64,000 nucleotides of DNA from Polynucleobacter hirudinilacicola (GTDB lineage: Bacteria; Pseudomonadota; Gammaproteobacteria; Burkholderiales; Burkholderiaceae), in the NCBI RefSeq assembly GCF_002192535.1, contig NZ_NAIA01000003.1:1052777-1116776 (forward strand), written 5' to 3'. This document shows positions 1 to 7,557 of this stretch, one piece after another (the first letter of the stretch is position 1; every line of letters begins with the position of its first letter). The notes beneath the pieces are model-generated. The model was not told where the DNA came from, did no database searches, and was given only the letters and a program-made list of their open reading frames with translations. The translations under genes and the position numbers were made by a program.

Positions 1-567
1 CTACGCAATCTTCGCAAGCTCAAGCCTGAGCTCGATCAATTCTGGCGCGCCACATCCTATGATCAAGGTTTACAGTCCTTTAGCAGTCATGCGCTGAATC
101 CTTACTATCACCTTGCTAAATCTGCAGCGACTGCATCTGCGCATCATCAGAATCAAGCTCATGATCATCGTGAACTATTGCAAACCCTCAATTACTCTGA
201 ATGGATGGCTAGAAGCCTGAAGAACAGCATTGATGGAATTGCAGCAGGTTTTCAGAAAGGGTTAACTTTCCTCGGCTCTACCGGTGCGATTTCTCCGTTT
301 ATTGGCTTGTTTGGTACCGTATGGGGCATCTATCACGCCCTTATTGCAATTAGCAGCTCGGGTAGCGCACAGCTAGACCAAGTTGCTGGCCCAATTGGTG
401 AGGCACTCATTATGACTGCCCTGGGTTTAGCGGTGGCGATTCCTGCCGTTCTGGCTTTTAACGCCATTAATCGCGCTAACAAATTAATGGTGGCTGACCT
501 CAATCGCTTTGCAAATGATCTTTTAGCCTACTTTGTGACAGGTGCGCGCGTGAAGTCAGGAGAATAA
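1..567 (+). CDS. exbB: MotA/TolQ/ExbB proton channel family protein (5' partial)
   Basis: This is the inner-membrane proton-channel subunit that, with the ExbD-like protein encoded next, uses the proton gradient to energise outer-membrane transport or envelope integrity. The frame is open from base 1 with no start, so the N-terminus lies outside the window; a TTG at 178 is internal. The conserved ExbB/TolQ core is visible: a segment with GLFGTVWGIYHAL, then PIGEALIMTALGLAVAIPAVLAFN, forming the last two membrane helices. It ends 2 bases before the exbD start, so the two are translated as a pair. Whether it serves TonB (ExbB) or Tol-Pal (TolQ) cannot be decided here; no tolA, tolB or pal follows, which favours ExbB. 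Confidence 0.9.
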   Translation, partial: LRNLRKLKPELDQFWRATSYDQGLQSFSSHALNPYYHLAKSAATASAHHQNQAHDHRELLQTLNYSEWMARSLKNSIDGIAAGFQKGLTFLGSTGAISPFIGLFGTVWGIYHALIAISSSGSAQLDQVAGPIGEALIMTALGLAVAIPAVLAFNAINRANKLMVADLNRFANDLLAYFVTGARVKSGE

Positions 568-569
568 GT

Positions 570-983
570 ATGGCCTTTCATATTCAAGATGATCAGAGTG
601 ATGACAGCATCATGTCTGAGATCAATATGACACCAATGGTTGATGTGATGTTGGTGCTATTGATCATTTTCATCATCACCCTACCCGTCATACAACAAGC
701 AGTAAAGATTGAGCTGCCCAAAGCCAATAGCGTGCGTAATGAGGTCAAACCAGAATCTGTTCAACTCAGCATTGACGGTAAGGGTCAAATTTTCTGGAAC
801 AGCACTGCAATTGATTTAAAAACTTTTGATGGCTATGCCGAGAAAGCTGCTCAGAAAGAGCCGCAACCAGAAATTAACTTGCGTGCTGATAAATCCGTGA
901 AATATGAGTACGTCGCTCAAGTCCTAGCGGCCTCTCGTCGCGCTGGGTTAACGAAGTTGGGCTTTGTAACCGAGCCTGATTAA
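570..983 (+). CDS. exbD: Biopolymer transport protein ExbD/TolR family
   Basis: This is the partner of the preceding proton channel. It is 137 residues, the usual ExbD length, with a short cytoplasmic N-terminus, one membrane helix (about residues 21-42) and a periplasmic domain. The family signature INMTPMVDVMLVLLIIF is present, with the conserved membrane aspartate (MVDVML) that carries protons. The start follows the exbB stop by two bases, with a GGAG sequence inside the end of exbB acting as ribosome binding site. No tonB gene is seen downstream; the next gene is on the other strand. Confidence 0.92.
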   Translation: MAFHIQDDQSDDSIMSEINMTPMVDVMLVLLIIFIITLPVIQQAVKIELPKANSVRNEVKPESVQLSIDGKGQIFWNSTAIDLKTFDGYAEKAAQKEPQPEINLRADKSVKYEYVAQVLAASRRAGLTKLGFVTEPD

Positions 984-986
984 GTT

Positions 987-1451
987 CTAGCGTGGTTTTG
1001 AGGGTGCTTTAGCTGGGAAACAGGTTTCTTCACTCACGTGAGTGCCGTTTCCTAAAGATGCACCCAAAATACCGCCCTGTATTTTTTCAACCTTCTTTAA
1101 CTTCCCAGTCGCTGGATCAAGAGTGATGTGGGTTAAAACTGTGCCAGCAGGATATTGAACACCCATGAGGTTCTCGGCTGGAAAACTAGCCTCTATTACT
1201 ATAAAAATATTTGGCTTAGCAAGTGTGACACTCTTCACAACTTGCGTTCCAAAGGCATCAGACTGATCCAAATCCCGGTCATCTAAATAGACTTTTGCCT
1301 TTTGGGTCTTTGATGCAAGCGTCAGCTGCATGGAATACTCTTCAACAAAATCCCTTTCGGATCTTTTACAGTCAAAGAAAGCAGATTGCCCCATCACTGG
1401 AGTCATTGTGCAAGAGAGCAATAACAGGAAGATTAAATGAAATGTTCTCAA
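987..1451 (-). CDS. Hypothetical exported protein
   Basis: I do not recognise the family. The open frame runs back into the tRNA-Leu gene, so the real start must be downstream of it. A TTG at 1451 gives a convincing signal peptide (MRTFHLIFLLLLSC, then MTPVMGQSAFFDC), which suggests a secreted periplasmic protein of about 154 residues. An ATG at 1406 would destroy most of that signal and is less likely. The mature part has two cysteines, near its start (FFDC) and near its end (SEETCF), which might form a disulfide. The gene lies directly downstream of tRNA-Leu on the same strand and converges with exbD, 3 bases apart. Confidence 0.6.
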   Translation of the reverse strand: MRTFHLIFLLLLSCTMTPVMGQSAFFDCKRSERDFVEEYSMQLTLASKTQKAKVYLDDRDLDQSDAFGTQVVKSVTLAKPNIFIVIEASFPAENLMGVQYPAGTVLTHITLDPATGKLKKVEKIQGGILGASLGNGTHVSEETCFPAKAPSKPR

Positions 1452-1479
1452 GATCTGAATGAGGAAACAATTGAAATAC

Positions 1480-1568
1480 TGGTGCCCGAGGCCGGAATCG
1501 AACCGGCACGACTTTTTTGAGTCGGCAGATTTTAAATCTGCTGTGTCTACCGATTTCACCACTCGGGC
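1480..1568 (-). tRNA. tRNA-Leu (anticodon TAA)
   Basis: On the minus strand the 7-bp acceptor stem GCCCGAG/CTCGGGC closes an 89-nt cloverleaf with an encoded CCA end. The anticodon arm is GCAGA, loop TTTAAAA, TCTGC, giving anticodon TAA. A long class II variable arm (GACT CAAAAA AGTC) and the T arm CCGGTTCGATTCCGG are clear, as expected for tRNA-Leu. Confidence 0.96.
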
Positions 1569-1702
1569 TCGCACAAACAGAAACTGCTGCGCTAAATAAA
1601 TCAAGACAAACAGAATTTTAGCACGCCAGAGGGGCCTTAGCCTGAAGCCCCAGGGATCTTCATGCCCAGTGGGCTAGCCTATAAAAGCACTAAACTACCC
1701 CC

Positions 1703-4162
1703 ATGAAATTGCAAGGAAAGTCCAAGGCCATGAGCTCGTTTATACGGGGCTCTTTGTTCATTGGCGGCAGTCTCTTGGTCATTGCAGTTTTGATTGTTCT
1801 GGCTTATTTATATTTTGCTCAATCCTCCCCTGCTGGCAAAAGAACAATCAAAAATCTGAGTGACTCTGTTGTCATTACTTTTGATGAGAGCGATGTGCCT
1901 CATATCAAAGCCAACACTCAGGCAGATGCCTTATTTGCCCTAGGCTATTTACATGCTACTGAGCGTTCTTGGCAAATGGAGGTCAATCGCCGTTTGGCTA
2001 GCGGTCGCCTCTCAGAAATTTTAGGTAGCGACACTGTCAAGATTGATCGCTTTATTCGTACACTCGGTATTAAGCGCGCTGCCGAGCGTCAATTTGATCG
2101 CTATCCTGTGGCAGCTAAACGTTTACTGCAAGCATATGCTGATGGTGTGAATACTGGCAATGCTCAACTAGGCTGGGCGCTACCAGTGGAATATTTTCTA
2201 GCAGGGTCCAAACCTGGCCATTGGTCGCCAACGGATAGCGTCGCCTGGATGCTCATGATGGCCTACGATCTTGGCGGAAACTGGGATAAAGAATTACAAC
2301 GCTTTGAACTCTCGCAGTTCCTCAGCACAAAACAAATTTGGGAAGTATTGCCGCCCTACGAAGTCGGTAGCCCTGTAAGTAATGTAGATTTTGCAAAGCT
2401 CTATAAAGACCTGAATGCATTTAATCCTGCAGCGGGTCCATCTGAAGAAAAATCCAAAAAACTTCCTACAACTGAGCTCGGCTCTCTTGATCTTCCAGGT
2501 GGAAAAGATGGCATTGGGTCAAACAACTGGGCATTAGGCGGCAAGCTCACTGCAAGTGGCAAGCCTTTGCTAGCGAACGACCCTCATTTGGGTCTATCGG
2601 CTCCAGCTATTTGGTATTTTGCTCACCTCGATGCACCGGGAATGAATGTCATCGGCGGAACTCTACCGGGCATTCCAGGAGTAGTTTTAGGAAGAACAGA
2701 TAAATTTGCTTGGAGTTTTACCAACACCAATCCCGATGTGCAAGACTTGTATATTGAGCAAATAGATCCAAGTAATCCAGGTATGTATCGTGGCCCCGAT
2801 GGCCTACTCCCATTTAAAGTGCATCAAGAGATCATCGACGTCAAAGGTTCGCCATCCATCACCTTCTTGGTAAAAGAGACCCGTCATGGTCCTGTTATTT
2901 CAGATTCCTATGCGCGTGCCAAGCGCAGCATCGATACCAAGCGATTTGCCTTAGCGTTGCGTTGGACAGCACTCGATACCGAGAATCAATCCGTTGTTGG
3001 CCTTTTAGAAATGAATAGTGCCAAAGATTTAGATACCTTTAAGCAAGCGCTACGCAAAAACTATGCCCCAATGCAAAATGTGGTGATGGCAGATGCTGAA
3101 GGCAATATCAGCTATCAAGCTGCCGGTATTGCTCCTAAGCGTGTTTTACACCAAGGACTCTATGGTCTGGCACCAGCTCTGGGCTGGGAGAAGCAATACG
3201 ATTGGACTGGCTATGTTCCTTTTGAACAGCTACCGGCAAGCAATAACCCCGAACAGGGCTGGATTGCTACTGCCAATCAAAGAATCATGGCCACCAACGA
3301 TCCCAATCCATTGACGGCGGATTGGGATTTGCCAACGCGTTATGACCGTATTGTTGAGCTCATTAAATCTCGAAGTAGTCATGACCTCGGTTCAATGAAA
3401 GCCATGCAGGCAGACACCCTGTCTCTTGGTGCCACTCCTTTATTAGACTTATTTAAATCGAGCAAATCAAATCATAAACTTGCCCTACAAGCACAAGAAA
3501 TCATTCAAAAATTTGATGGGGATATGACGATCAATAGTGCTGGCGCTCTGATTTTTAATGCTTGGGCAGATCAGCTGACTCGCAATCTATTCTCACGCCT
3601 GAGTTATTTGTTTACCGAGAGCTATGGTTCGCGCAGTTTTAGACAACCCCTCATCCTTGCCTTGCAAAACCCTGATAGCTCTTGGTGTGATGACCCCAAA
3701 ACCAATCAAGCAGAGTCTTGCTTAGACTCCTCTAATAATGCTCTTGATAAGGCTTTGGATTATTTAAATAATCAATATGGTAGTGACCCCAAAGGTTGGA
3801 CATGGGGCAAAGCGCATACCGCTACATCAGAGCATCGACCGCTGAGCAAAGTTCCAGTATTGGGTGACCTCTTCAATCTAAAGACTCCTTTTCCTGGAGA
3901 TGCCTTCTCTATTAATGTTGGCAGACTTCAACTCCTGAAATCTACCAACCCCTATGAAACTGTTCAAGGCCCTAGCATGCGGGCAATCTATGACCTTGCA
4001 GACCTAGAGAAGTCACTGTTTATTTACCAAACTGGTCAATCTGGCTGGGTACAAAGCAAGCTCTATCGCAATATGAACCCCCTGTGGGCGAATAATGAAT
4101 ACCTGCGATTACAGATGAAACCTGAAAAGACTCAGCGCCAACTTGAATTGAATAACAAATAA
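1703..4162 (+). CDS. Penicillin acylase family protein (Ntn hydrolase)
   Basis: This is an amide hydrolase of the penicillin amidase / acyl-homoserine-lactone acylase family, 819 residues, the usual proenzyme size. Members are cut autocatalytically so that a serine becomes the N-terminal nucleophile of the beta subunit. That serine is visible at about residue 273 in DGIGSNNWALGG. The alpha chain carries a typical N-terminal motif (VPHIKANTQADALFALGYLHATERSWQME). A membrane helix at about residues 15-38 suggests export or anchoring to the periplasmic side. Substrate cannot be inferred: acyl-amide, beta-lactam side chain or quorum-sensing lactone are all possible. The gene stands alone. A second ATG at 1730 is a possible alternative start. 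Confidence 0.9.
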   Translation: MKLQGKSKAMSSFIRGSLFIGGSLLVIAVLIVLAYLYFAQSSPAGKRTIKNLSDSVVITFDESDVPHIKANTQADALFALGYLHATERSWQMEVNRRLASGRLSEILGSDTVKIDRFIRTLGIKRAAERQFDRYPVAAKRLLQAYADGVNTGNAQLGWALPVEYFLAGSKPGHWSPTDSVAWMLMMAYDLGGNWDKELQRFELSQFLSTKQIWEVLPPYEVGSPVSNVDFAKLYKDLNAFNPAAGPSEEKSKKLPTTELGSLDLPGGKDGIGSNNWALGGKLTASGKPLLANDPHLGLSAPAIWYFAHLDAPGMNVIGGTLPGIPGVVLGRTDKFAWSFTNTNPDVQDLYIEQIDPSNPGMYRGPDGLLPFKVHQEIIDVKGSPSITFLVKETRHGPVISDSYARAKRSIDTKRFALALRWTALDTENQSVVGLLEMNSAKDLDTFKQALRKNYAPMQNVVMADAEGNISYQAAGIAPKRVLHQGLYGLAPALGWEKQYDWTGYVPFEQLPASNNPEQGWIATANQRIMATNDPNPLTADWDLPTRYDRIVELIKSRSSHDLGSMKAMQADTLSLGATPLLDLFKSSKSNHKLALQAQEIIQKFDGDMTINSAGALIFNAWADQLTRNLFSRLSYLFTESYGSRSFRQPLILALQNPDSSWCDDPKTNQAESCLDSSNNALDKALDYLNNQYGSDPKGWTWGKAHTATSEHRPLSKVPVLGDLFNLKTPFPGDAFSINVGRLQLLKSTNPYETVQGPSMRAIYDLADLEKSLFIYQTGQSGWVQSKLYRNMNPLWANNEYLRLQMKPEKTQRQLELNNK

Positions 4163-4239
4163 GGCTTATGAACAGCACTCGCTAAGACGTTTAGAATGTC
4201 TTATCGCTATCAATCAGTCACTGATTAGGACTCTGACCC

Positions 4240-4656
4240 ATGAAAAAATTGACCCCATTCATTACAGCCACCATCTTTACCGCCTCCATGTCTTGCATGA
4301 GTAATGCCTATGCTGAGTGGAAAGAATTAGGCTATAACGATGTCATGGTTGTTTATGTTGATTTAGATACGGCTAGTAGCGGCAGTGGCGAAAAGGCCCA
4401 AATCATGTCTATGTTGGATTTTAAAAAGCCTGGAAGAAATCCAAACAATAAAGAGACTGTGAATTCTATTATTGGCCTCAATGAATACAACTGTCCTGAG
4501 CTGAGCTATCGCCCAATTGCCTTTAAAGAATTTTCTGGCAGCAAAGGTACGGGCAAAGTAGTTTCTGATAACAGCACTCCTGATAGCAAGTTTGAACCTG
4601 TCATCAATGACTCATGGACAGCTGGAGTATTTAATGTTGTCTGCCAAAGAAAATAG
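4240..4656 (+). CDS. Exported protein resembling surface-adhesin E family
   Basis: This small secreted protein has 138 residues and a clear signal peptide (MKKLTPFITATIFTASM to the AYA site before EW). The mature part, starting EWKELGYNDVMVVYVDLDT and ending in a single-cysteine tail (VVCQRK), with a central NEYNCPELSYRP segment, has the layout of the surface-adhesin protein E domain. That domain is common as small exported proteins in betaproteobacteria and has no firm biochemical role. The two cysteines (NC and VVC) could form a disulfide. The start is preceded by only a weak ribosome site. The next gene overlaps its 3' end. Confidence 0.7.
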   Translation: MKKLTPFITATIFTASMSCMSNAYAEWKELGYNDVMVVYVDLDTASSGSGEKAQIMSMLDFKKPGRNPNNKETVNSIIGLNEYNCPELSYRPIAFKEFSGSKGTGKVVSDNSTPDSKFEPVINDSWTAGVFNVVCQRK

Positions 4657-5062
4657 TCTGCCCACGAAATCTCCATTCAATTTCGGGGTTTACCTACTCC
4701 CTATCTTTTGTGGCCTAGGTTTACAAGCCTGTATTGCCCCCATTGCAGCTGTTGGCGCCTCAGGCTCAGCCGCAGCTAGCAGCGCTGGCGGTGCTGTAGC
4801 TACTGCTGCAGTTGCAAATCCAGTAACAGCCACCAGCCTTGCATCCACTGCAGCCACAGGCAAATCTCCTTTAGAGCATGCCGCCTCTGCTGCTACTAAA
4901 AAAGAATGTAGCTTCTTGAATCCGCTGTCATCTAAACCAATCTGCATAGAAGTCTCCATCCCTAAGGTGACCGATAACAGCACGCCCTTAGCTGGTCCTG
5001 CAGATCAAATGATTGATACAGCCAAGCAGCAGAACATCTCTGCCCCGCTCTCTAAGGACTAA
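4634..5062 (+). CDS. Putative Ala-rich lipoprotein
   Basis: No known function recognised. Starting at the ATG at 4634, which overlaps the preceding gene by 23 bases, the product is 142 residues. It has a hydrophobic stretch ending in a lipobox (GLGLQAC), so it is predicted to be a lipoprotein. The following 70 residues are a low-complexity Ala/Ser/Thr/Gly run, probably a flexible linker. The rest contains two cysteines (KKECSF and KPICIEV). An in-frame ATG at 4592 exists but would bury the lipobox deep in the protein. Overlap with the upstream gene suggests co-translation of two envelope proteins. Confidence 0.62.
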   Translation: MLSAKENSLPTKSPFNFGVYLLPIFCGLGLQACIAPIAAVGASGSAAASSAGGAVATAAVANPVTATSLASTAATGKSPLEHAASAATKKECSFLNPLSSKPICIEVSIPKVTDNSTPLAGPADQMIDTAKQQNISAPLSKD

Positions 5063-5097
5063 AATAATCGTTTACCAGCATTTTTACTAATCTAGCC

Positions 5098-5952
5098 ATG
5101 ACAACAGAAAACTATTACCTCACGCTAACCTGCCCTAATAAACCAGGCATCGTTGCTGCAGTTTCAACCTATATCTTTCAGGCAGGTGGCGATATTGAGG
5201 AGGCCCAACAGTTTGACGATAAGGCTTCTAAACGTTTCTTTATGCGCGTGAGTTTTAGTTGCCCTACGGATGGCAACACTCTCAAGTCTGGCTTTCAAGA
5301 AATTGCCAAACGTTTTGAGCTCACCTGGGATTTGCGGGCAGTAAAGGATCTCAAGCGCGTCTTGATCATGGCGTCAAAGCTTGATCACTGCTTGGTAGAT
5401 TTACTCTACCGTTGGCGTATTGGTGAATTACCAATGATTATCTGTGGCATTGTCTCGAACCACCCACGTGAGGTATACGCTAGCATCGATTTTGCTGATA
5501 TTCCGTTTTACCATCTACCGGTCACTCCTGAAACTAAGTCAGCACAAGAAGCTAAACTACTAGAAATCATTGCTGACTCCAAGGTCGACATGGTCATTCT
5601 GGCGCGTTATATGCAGATTCTGTCAGATGACTTATCCAGCAAATTATCTGGACGCTGTATCAACGTACACCACTCCTTCTTGCCAAGCTTTAAAGGTGCC
5701 AAGCCTTATCACCAAGCGCATGCTCGTGGCATTAAATTGATTGGTGCTACCGCTCACTTTGTGACTAGTGATTTAGATGAAGGCCCCATCATTGAGCAAG
5801 ATGTGACTCGAGTCACTCATGGTGATACACCTGATGATTTAGTGCGTAAAGGTCGTGACTTGGAGCGAACTGTGCTTTCTAGAGCCCTGCGTTATTACTT
5901 GCATGACCGCGTCTTAATTAATGGCGCAACTTCAGTCGTCTTCTCAGACTGA
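5098..5952 (+). CDS. purU: Formyltetrahydrofolate deformylase
   Basis: PurU hydrolyses 10-formyl-tetrahydrofolate to formate and tetrahydrofolate, balancing the one-carbon pool and feeding formate to PurT. The 284-residue product has the expected two domains. An N-terminal ACT regulatory domain (YYLTLTCPNKPGIVAAVSTY) is followed by a formyl-transferase-type hydrolase from about residue 88. The latter contains INVHHSFLPSFKGAKPYHQA and ATAHFVTSDLDEGPIIEQD, which carry the conserved catalytic histidine and aspartate. Length and motifs are typical. It appears monocistronic, followed by a structured intergenic region. Confidence 0.96.
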   Translation: MTTENYYLTLTCPNKPGIVAAVSTYIFQAGGDIEEAQQFDDKASKRFFMRVSFSCPTDGNTLKSGFQEIAKRFELTWDLRAVKDLKRVLIMASKLDHCLVDLLYRWRIGELPMIICGIVSNHPREVYASIDFADIPFYHLPVTPETKSAQEAKLLEIIADSKVDMVILARYMQILSDDLSSKLSGRCINVHHSFLPSFKGAKPYHQAHARGIKLIGATAHFVTSDLDEGPIIEQDVTRVTHGDTPDDLVRKGRDLERTVLSRALRYYLHDRVLINGATSVVFSD

Positions 5953-5960
5953 TACTACTT

Positions 5961-6150
5961 GAGACATAACCCTCGGAGTGCCTTGGGATAGTCTTCTGGC
6001 TTGCCGCATCAGCAAATGCCAGGGTGCCTTGTGATGCGGCACTAAATTCATTAATTTATTCCCCAAGGGCGTGTAATTTAGTGCTGATTATCTTTGGAAA
6101 TGATGCTGCAGTGGCGTCATCGTTTTTTACTAGGCAACCGTAAGCCTAGC
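5961..6150 (+). promoter_or_regulatory. Candidate structured RNA / leader element upstream of lrgA
   Basis: The purU-lrgA gap is dense in complementary segments. GCCGCATCA (6003-6011) pairs with TGATGCGGC (6032-6040). CCTTGGG (5981-5987) pairs with CCCAAGG (6062-6068), closing around that hairpin. GCACTAAATT (6039-6048) pairs perfectly with AATTTAGTGC (6075-6084) and encloses the CCCAAGG strand, so the last two helices either exclude each other or form a pseudoknot. CTGGC (5996-6000) can pair with GCCAG (6018-6022) across the first hairpin. A weak GATGC/GTCATC hairpin then precedes TTTTTT (6123-6128), and CTAGGC/GCCTAG (6130-6149) lies 16 nt before the lrgA ATG. This is consistent with a riboswitch-like leader or a small RNA. 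I cannot assign it to a known class. Confidence 0.5.
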
Positions 6151-6165
6151 CTGTAAGATCAAGTC

Positions 6166-6513
6166 ATGATCTCCGGCCTTGTTCAAATACTGCTCTTCCA
6201 AAGCTTGGGTGAGCTAGTTTCTAAATTCTTATTACCCACCCTACCTGGTCCTGTGATTGGTTTGGTTCTCTTAGTTGTATGGCTAGTCCTGCGCAAAGGA
6301 ATCAATGCTGAGCTAGCTATGGTTGCGGATGGCTTTAGTCAATACTTGGGCTTACTCTTCGTCCCCGCTGCCGTTGGTGTGGTGCTCTTTCTGCCGCAGC
6401 TACAAGCAAATGCTCTAGCAATCATGAGCGCTCTTATGGGTAGTGTCATTTTGACTATTGGGTCGAGCGCTCTAGTAGTTCGCTTTTTAAGCAGAAAAGA
6501 TGCTCATGAGTGA
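6166..6513 (+). CDS. lrgA: CidA/LrgA family membrane protein
   Basis: This is the small holin-like partner of the LrgB protein encoded next. In Bacillus and Streptococcus the LrgAB-type pair takes up pyruvate, and the plant homologue PLGG1 carries glycolate/glycerate; older literature linked it to murein hydrolase control. The 115-residue product has four predicted membrane helices. It contains the family segment LPTLPGPVIGLVLLVVWLV near residue 23 and GLLFVPAAVGVVLFLPQL near residue 62. No strong Shine-Dalgarno precedes the ATG; the upstream 200 nt is highly structured, so translation or transcription is probably controlled there. It overlaps lrgB by a few bases. Confidence 0.9.
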   Translation: MISGLVQILLFQSLGELVSKFLLPTLPGPVIGLVLLVVWLVLRKGINAELAMVADGFSQYLGLLFVPAAVGVVLFLPQLQANALAIMSALMGSVILTIGSSALVVRFLSRKDAHE

Positions 6514-7234
6514 TAAGCACTCTATTGTTGAGATTTGGGTTTACCTATCTGGTAGCCCACTCTTTGCCCTCTTTATTACTTTGGCAGCCTATCAAGTTGG
6601 ATTAATGATCTATCAGCATGCCAAGCAAAATCCTCTGGCTAATCCTGTAGCGATTGCCATCATCTTGGTTGCCACCATGATTCAGTTCATCGAGATGCCC
6701 TACTCGACCTACTTTGAAGGCGCACAATTTATCCACTTCTTATTGGGTTCAGCAACGGTTTCCTTGGCCATTCCGATTTACCGAGGGCTGGCTAGCTTAA
6801 AGGGTCGCTCTATACCGCTGATTGTTTCATTGGTTACCGGTGGCTTGGTTTCCATAGTGAGCGGGGTCGGCATTGCTAACCTGTTGGGCGCCGACTCCAG
6901 CATCACGGGGGCAATGTATCCCAAATCGGTTACAGCACCAATCGCCATGGGTATTGCGGAACGTATTGGGGTATCACCAACACTCACCGCCATCTTTGCT
7001 GTCAGCACCGGCATTCTGGGGGCGATCTTGGCACCCTTTGTTTTAAACGCACTAGGTATGAAAGCATGGTGGCAAAGAGGCTTTGCAATTGGTATAGGCG
7101 CTCATGGTATCGGTACCTCACGAGCATTTAGCATTCATCCTGAAGCAGGAACTTATGCAAGCTTAGCCATGGGCATGAATGGTGTGATCAGCGCTGTCGC
7201 TATACCAGTGATCTATCACTTATTTAATCAGTAA
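6506..7234 (+). CDS. lrgB: LrgB/CidB family membrane protein
   Basis: This is the larger subunit of the LrgAB-type pair, a polytopic inner-membrane protein of about 242 residues, the normal size. The family motifs are evident: FLLGSATVSLAIPIYR, then a segment with GSDSS-like LLGADSSITGAMYPKSVTAPIAMGIA and IGIGAHGIGTSRAF near the C-terminus. The start at 6506 overlaps lrgA by 8 bases; an in-frame ATG at 6500 is an alternative. The two genes form one translationally coupled unit, likely governed by the leader upstream of lrgA. The transported compound is not deducible from sequence. Confidence 0.92.
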   Translation: MSDKHSIVEIWVYLSGSPLFALFITLAAYQVGLMIYQHAKQNPLANPVAIAIILVATMIQFIEMPYSTYFEGAQFIHFLLGSATVSLAIPIYRGLASLKGRSIPLIVSLVTGGLVSIVSGVGIANLLGADSSITGAMYPKSVTAPIAMGIAERIGVSPTLTAIFAVSTGILGAILAPFVLNALGMKAWWQRGFAIGIGAHGIGTSRAFSIHPEAGTYASLAMGMNGVISAVAIPVIYHLFNQ

Positions 7235-7237
7235 ATT

Positions 7238-7552
7238 TTAGGCTGCTAGTAGTTGAGGAATACGAGCATGCTTCACTTTAGGCTTAATAGTCTTTCTAGC
7301 CTTCCACAGATCGTAGGCTGACTGTTGTGCCAACCAAACGCTTGCGCTACCACCATTTTTAACGCCTAGCCATGCCCCAATGCGCAGAGCCATCTCAGGA
7401 GAAATTGCAGCTCTAGCATTTAATACTTAAGATAAAGCAGGACGAGTAACCCCCAACTGCTCGGCTGCAGTTGTCACAGTGATCCCAAGAGCTGGTAAAA
7501 CATCATCTCGCAAGGTTAGCCCTGGGTGCGGTAAAGGAAAATTTTTATTCAT
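7238..7552 (-). pseudogene. HigA-type addiction module antitoxin, interrupted by a stop codon
   Basis: Reading from the ATG at 7552, the frame encodes a HigA/VapI-like XRE antitoxin: MNKNFPLPHPGLTLRDDVLP, then a helix-turn-helix (TAAEQLGVTRPALS), a TAA stop at codon 42 (7429-7427), then VLNARAAISPEMALRIGAWLG and SVWLAQQSAYDLWKA to a second stop at 7238. In intact homologues the interrupted position is normally the residue after the second helix (xLSxVLN). The frame is kept on both sides, so one nonsense change is the lesion. No HigB toxin gene lies beside it. It is an orphan antitoxin relic, unless restart or read-through rescues it. Confidence 0.85.
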
Positions 7553-7557
7553 AAGCT

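Noticed and set aside
178..180. TTG as start of the ExbB-like gene
   Set aside because: The frame is open to base 1 and the upstream residues continue the protein, so the gene is truncated by the window edge.
1407..1604. N-terminal extension of the hypothetical exported protein
   Set aside because: The extension reads through the tRNA-Leu gene; peptide-like sequence VDTADLKSADSKKSCRFDSG is just translated tRNA. The start was moved to 1451.
4690..4983. Antisense open frame under the Ala-rich lipoprotein
   Set aside because: Arises from the low-complexity codons on the other strand; no ribosome site or family resemblance.
5961..6150. 6S RNA as identity of the purU-lrgA element
   Set aside because: 6S RNA folds into one long hairpin with a central bubble. 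The pairs seen here cross each other and no end-to-end closing stem was found. A covariance search should still test it.
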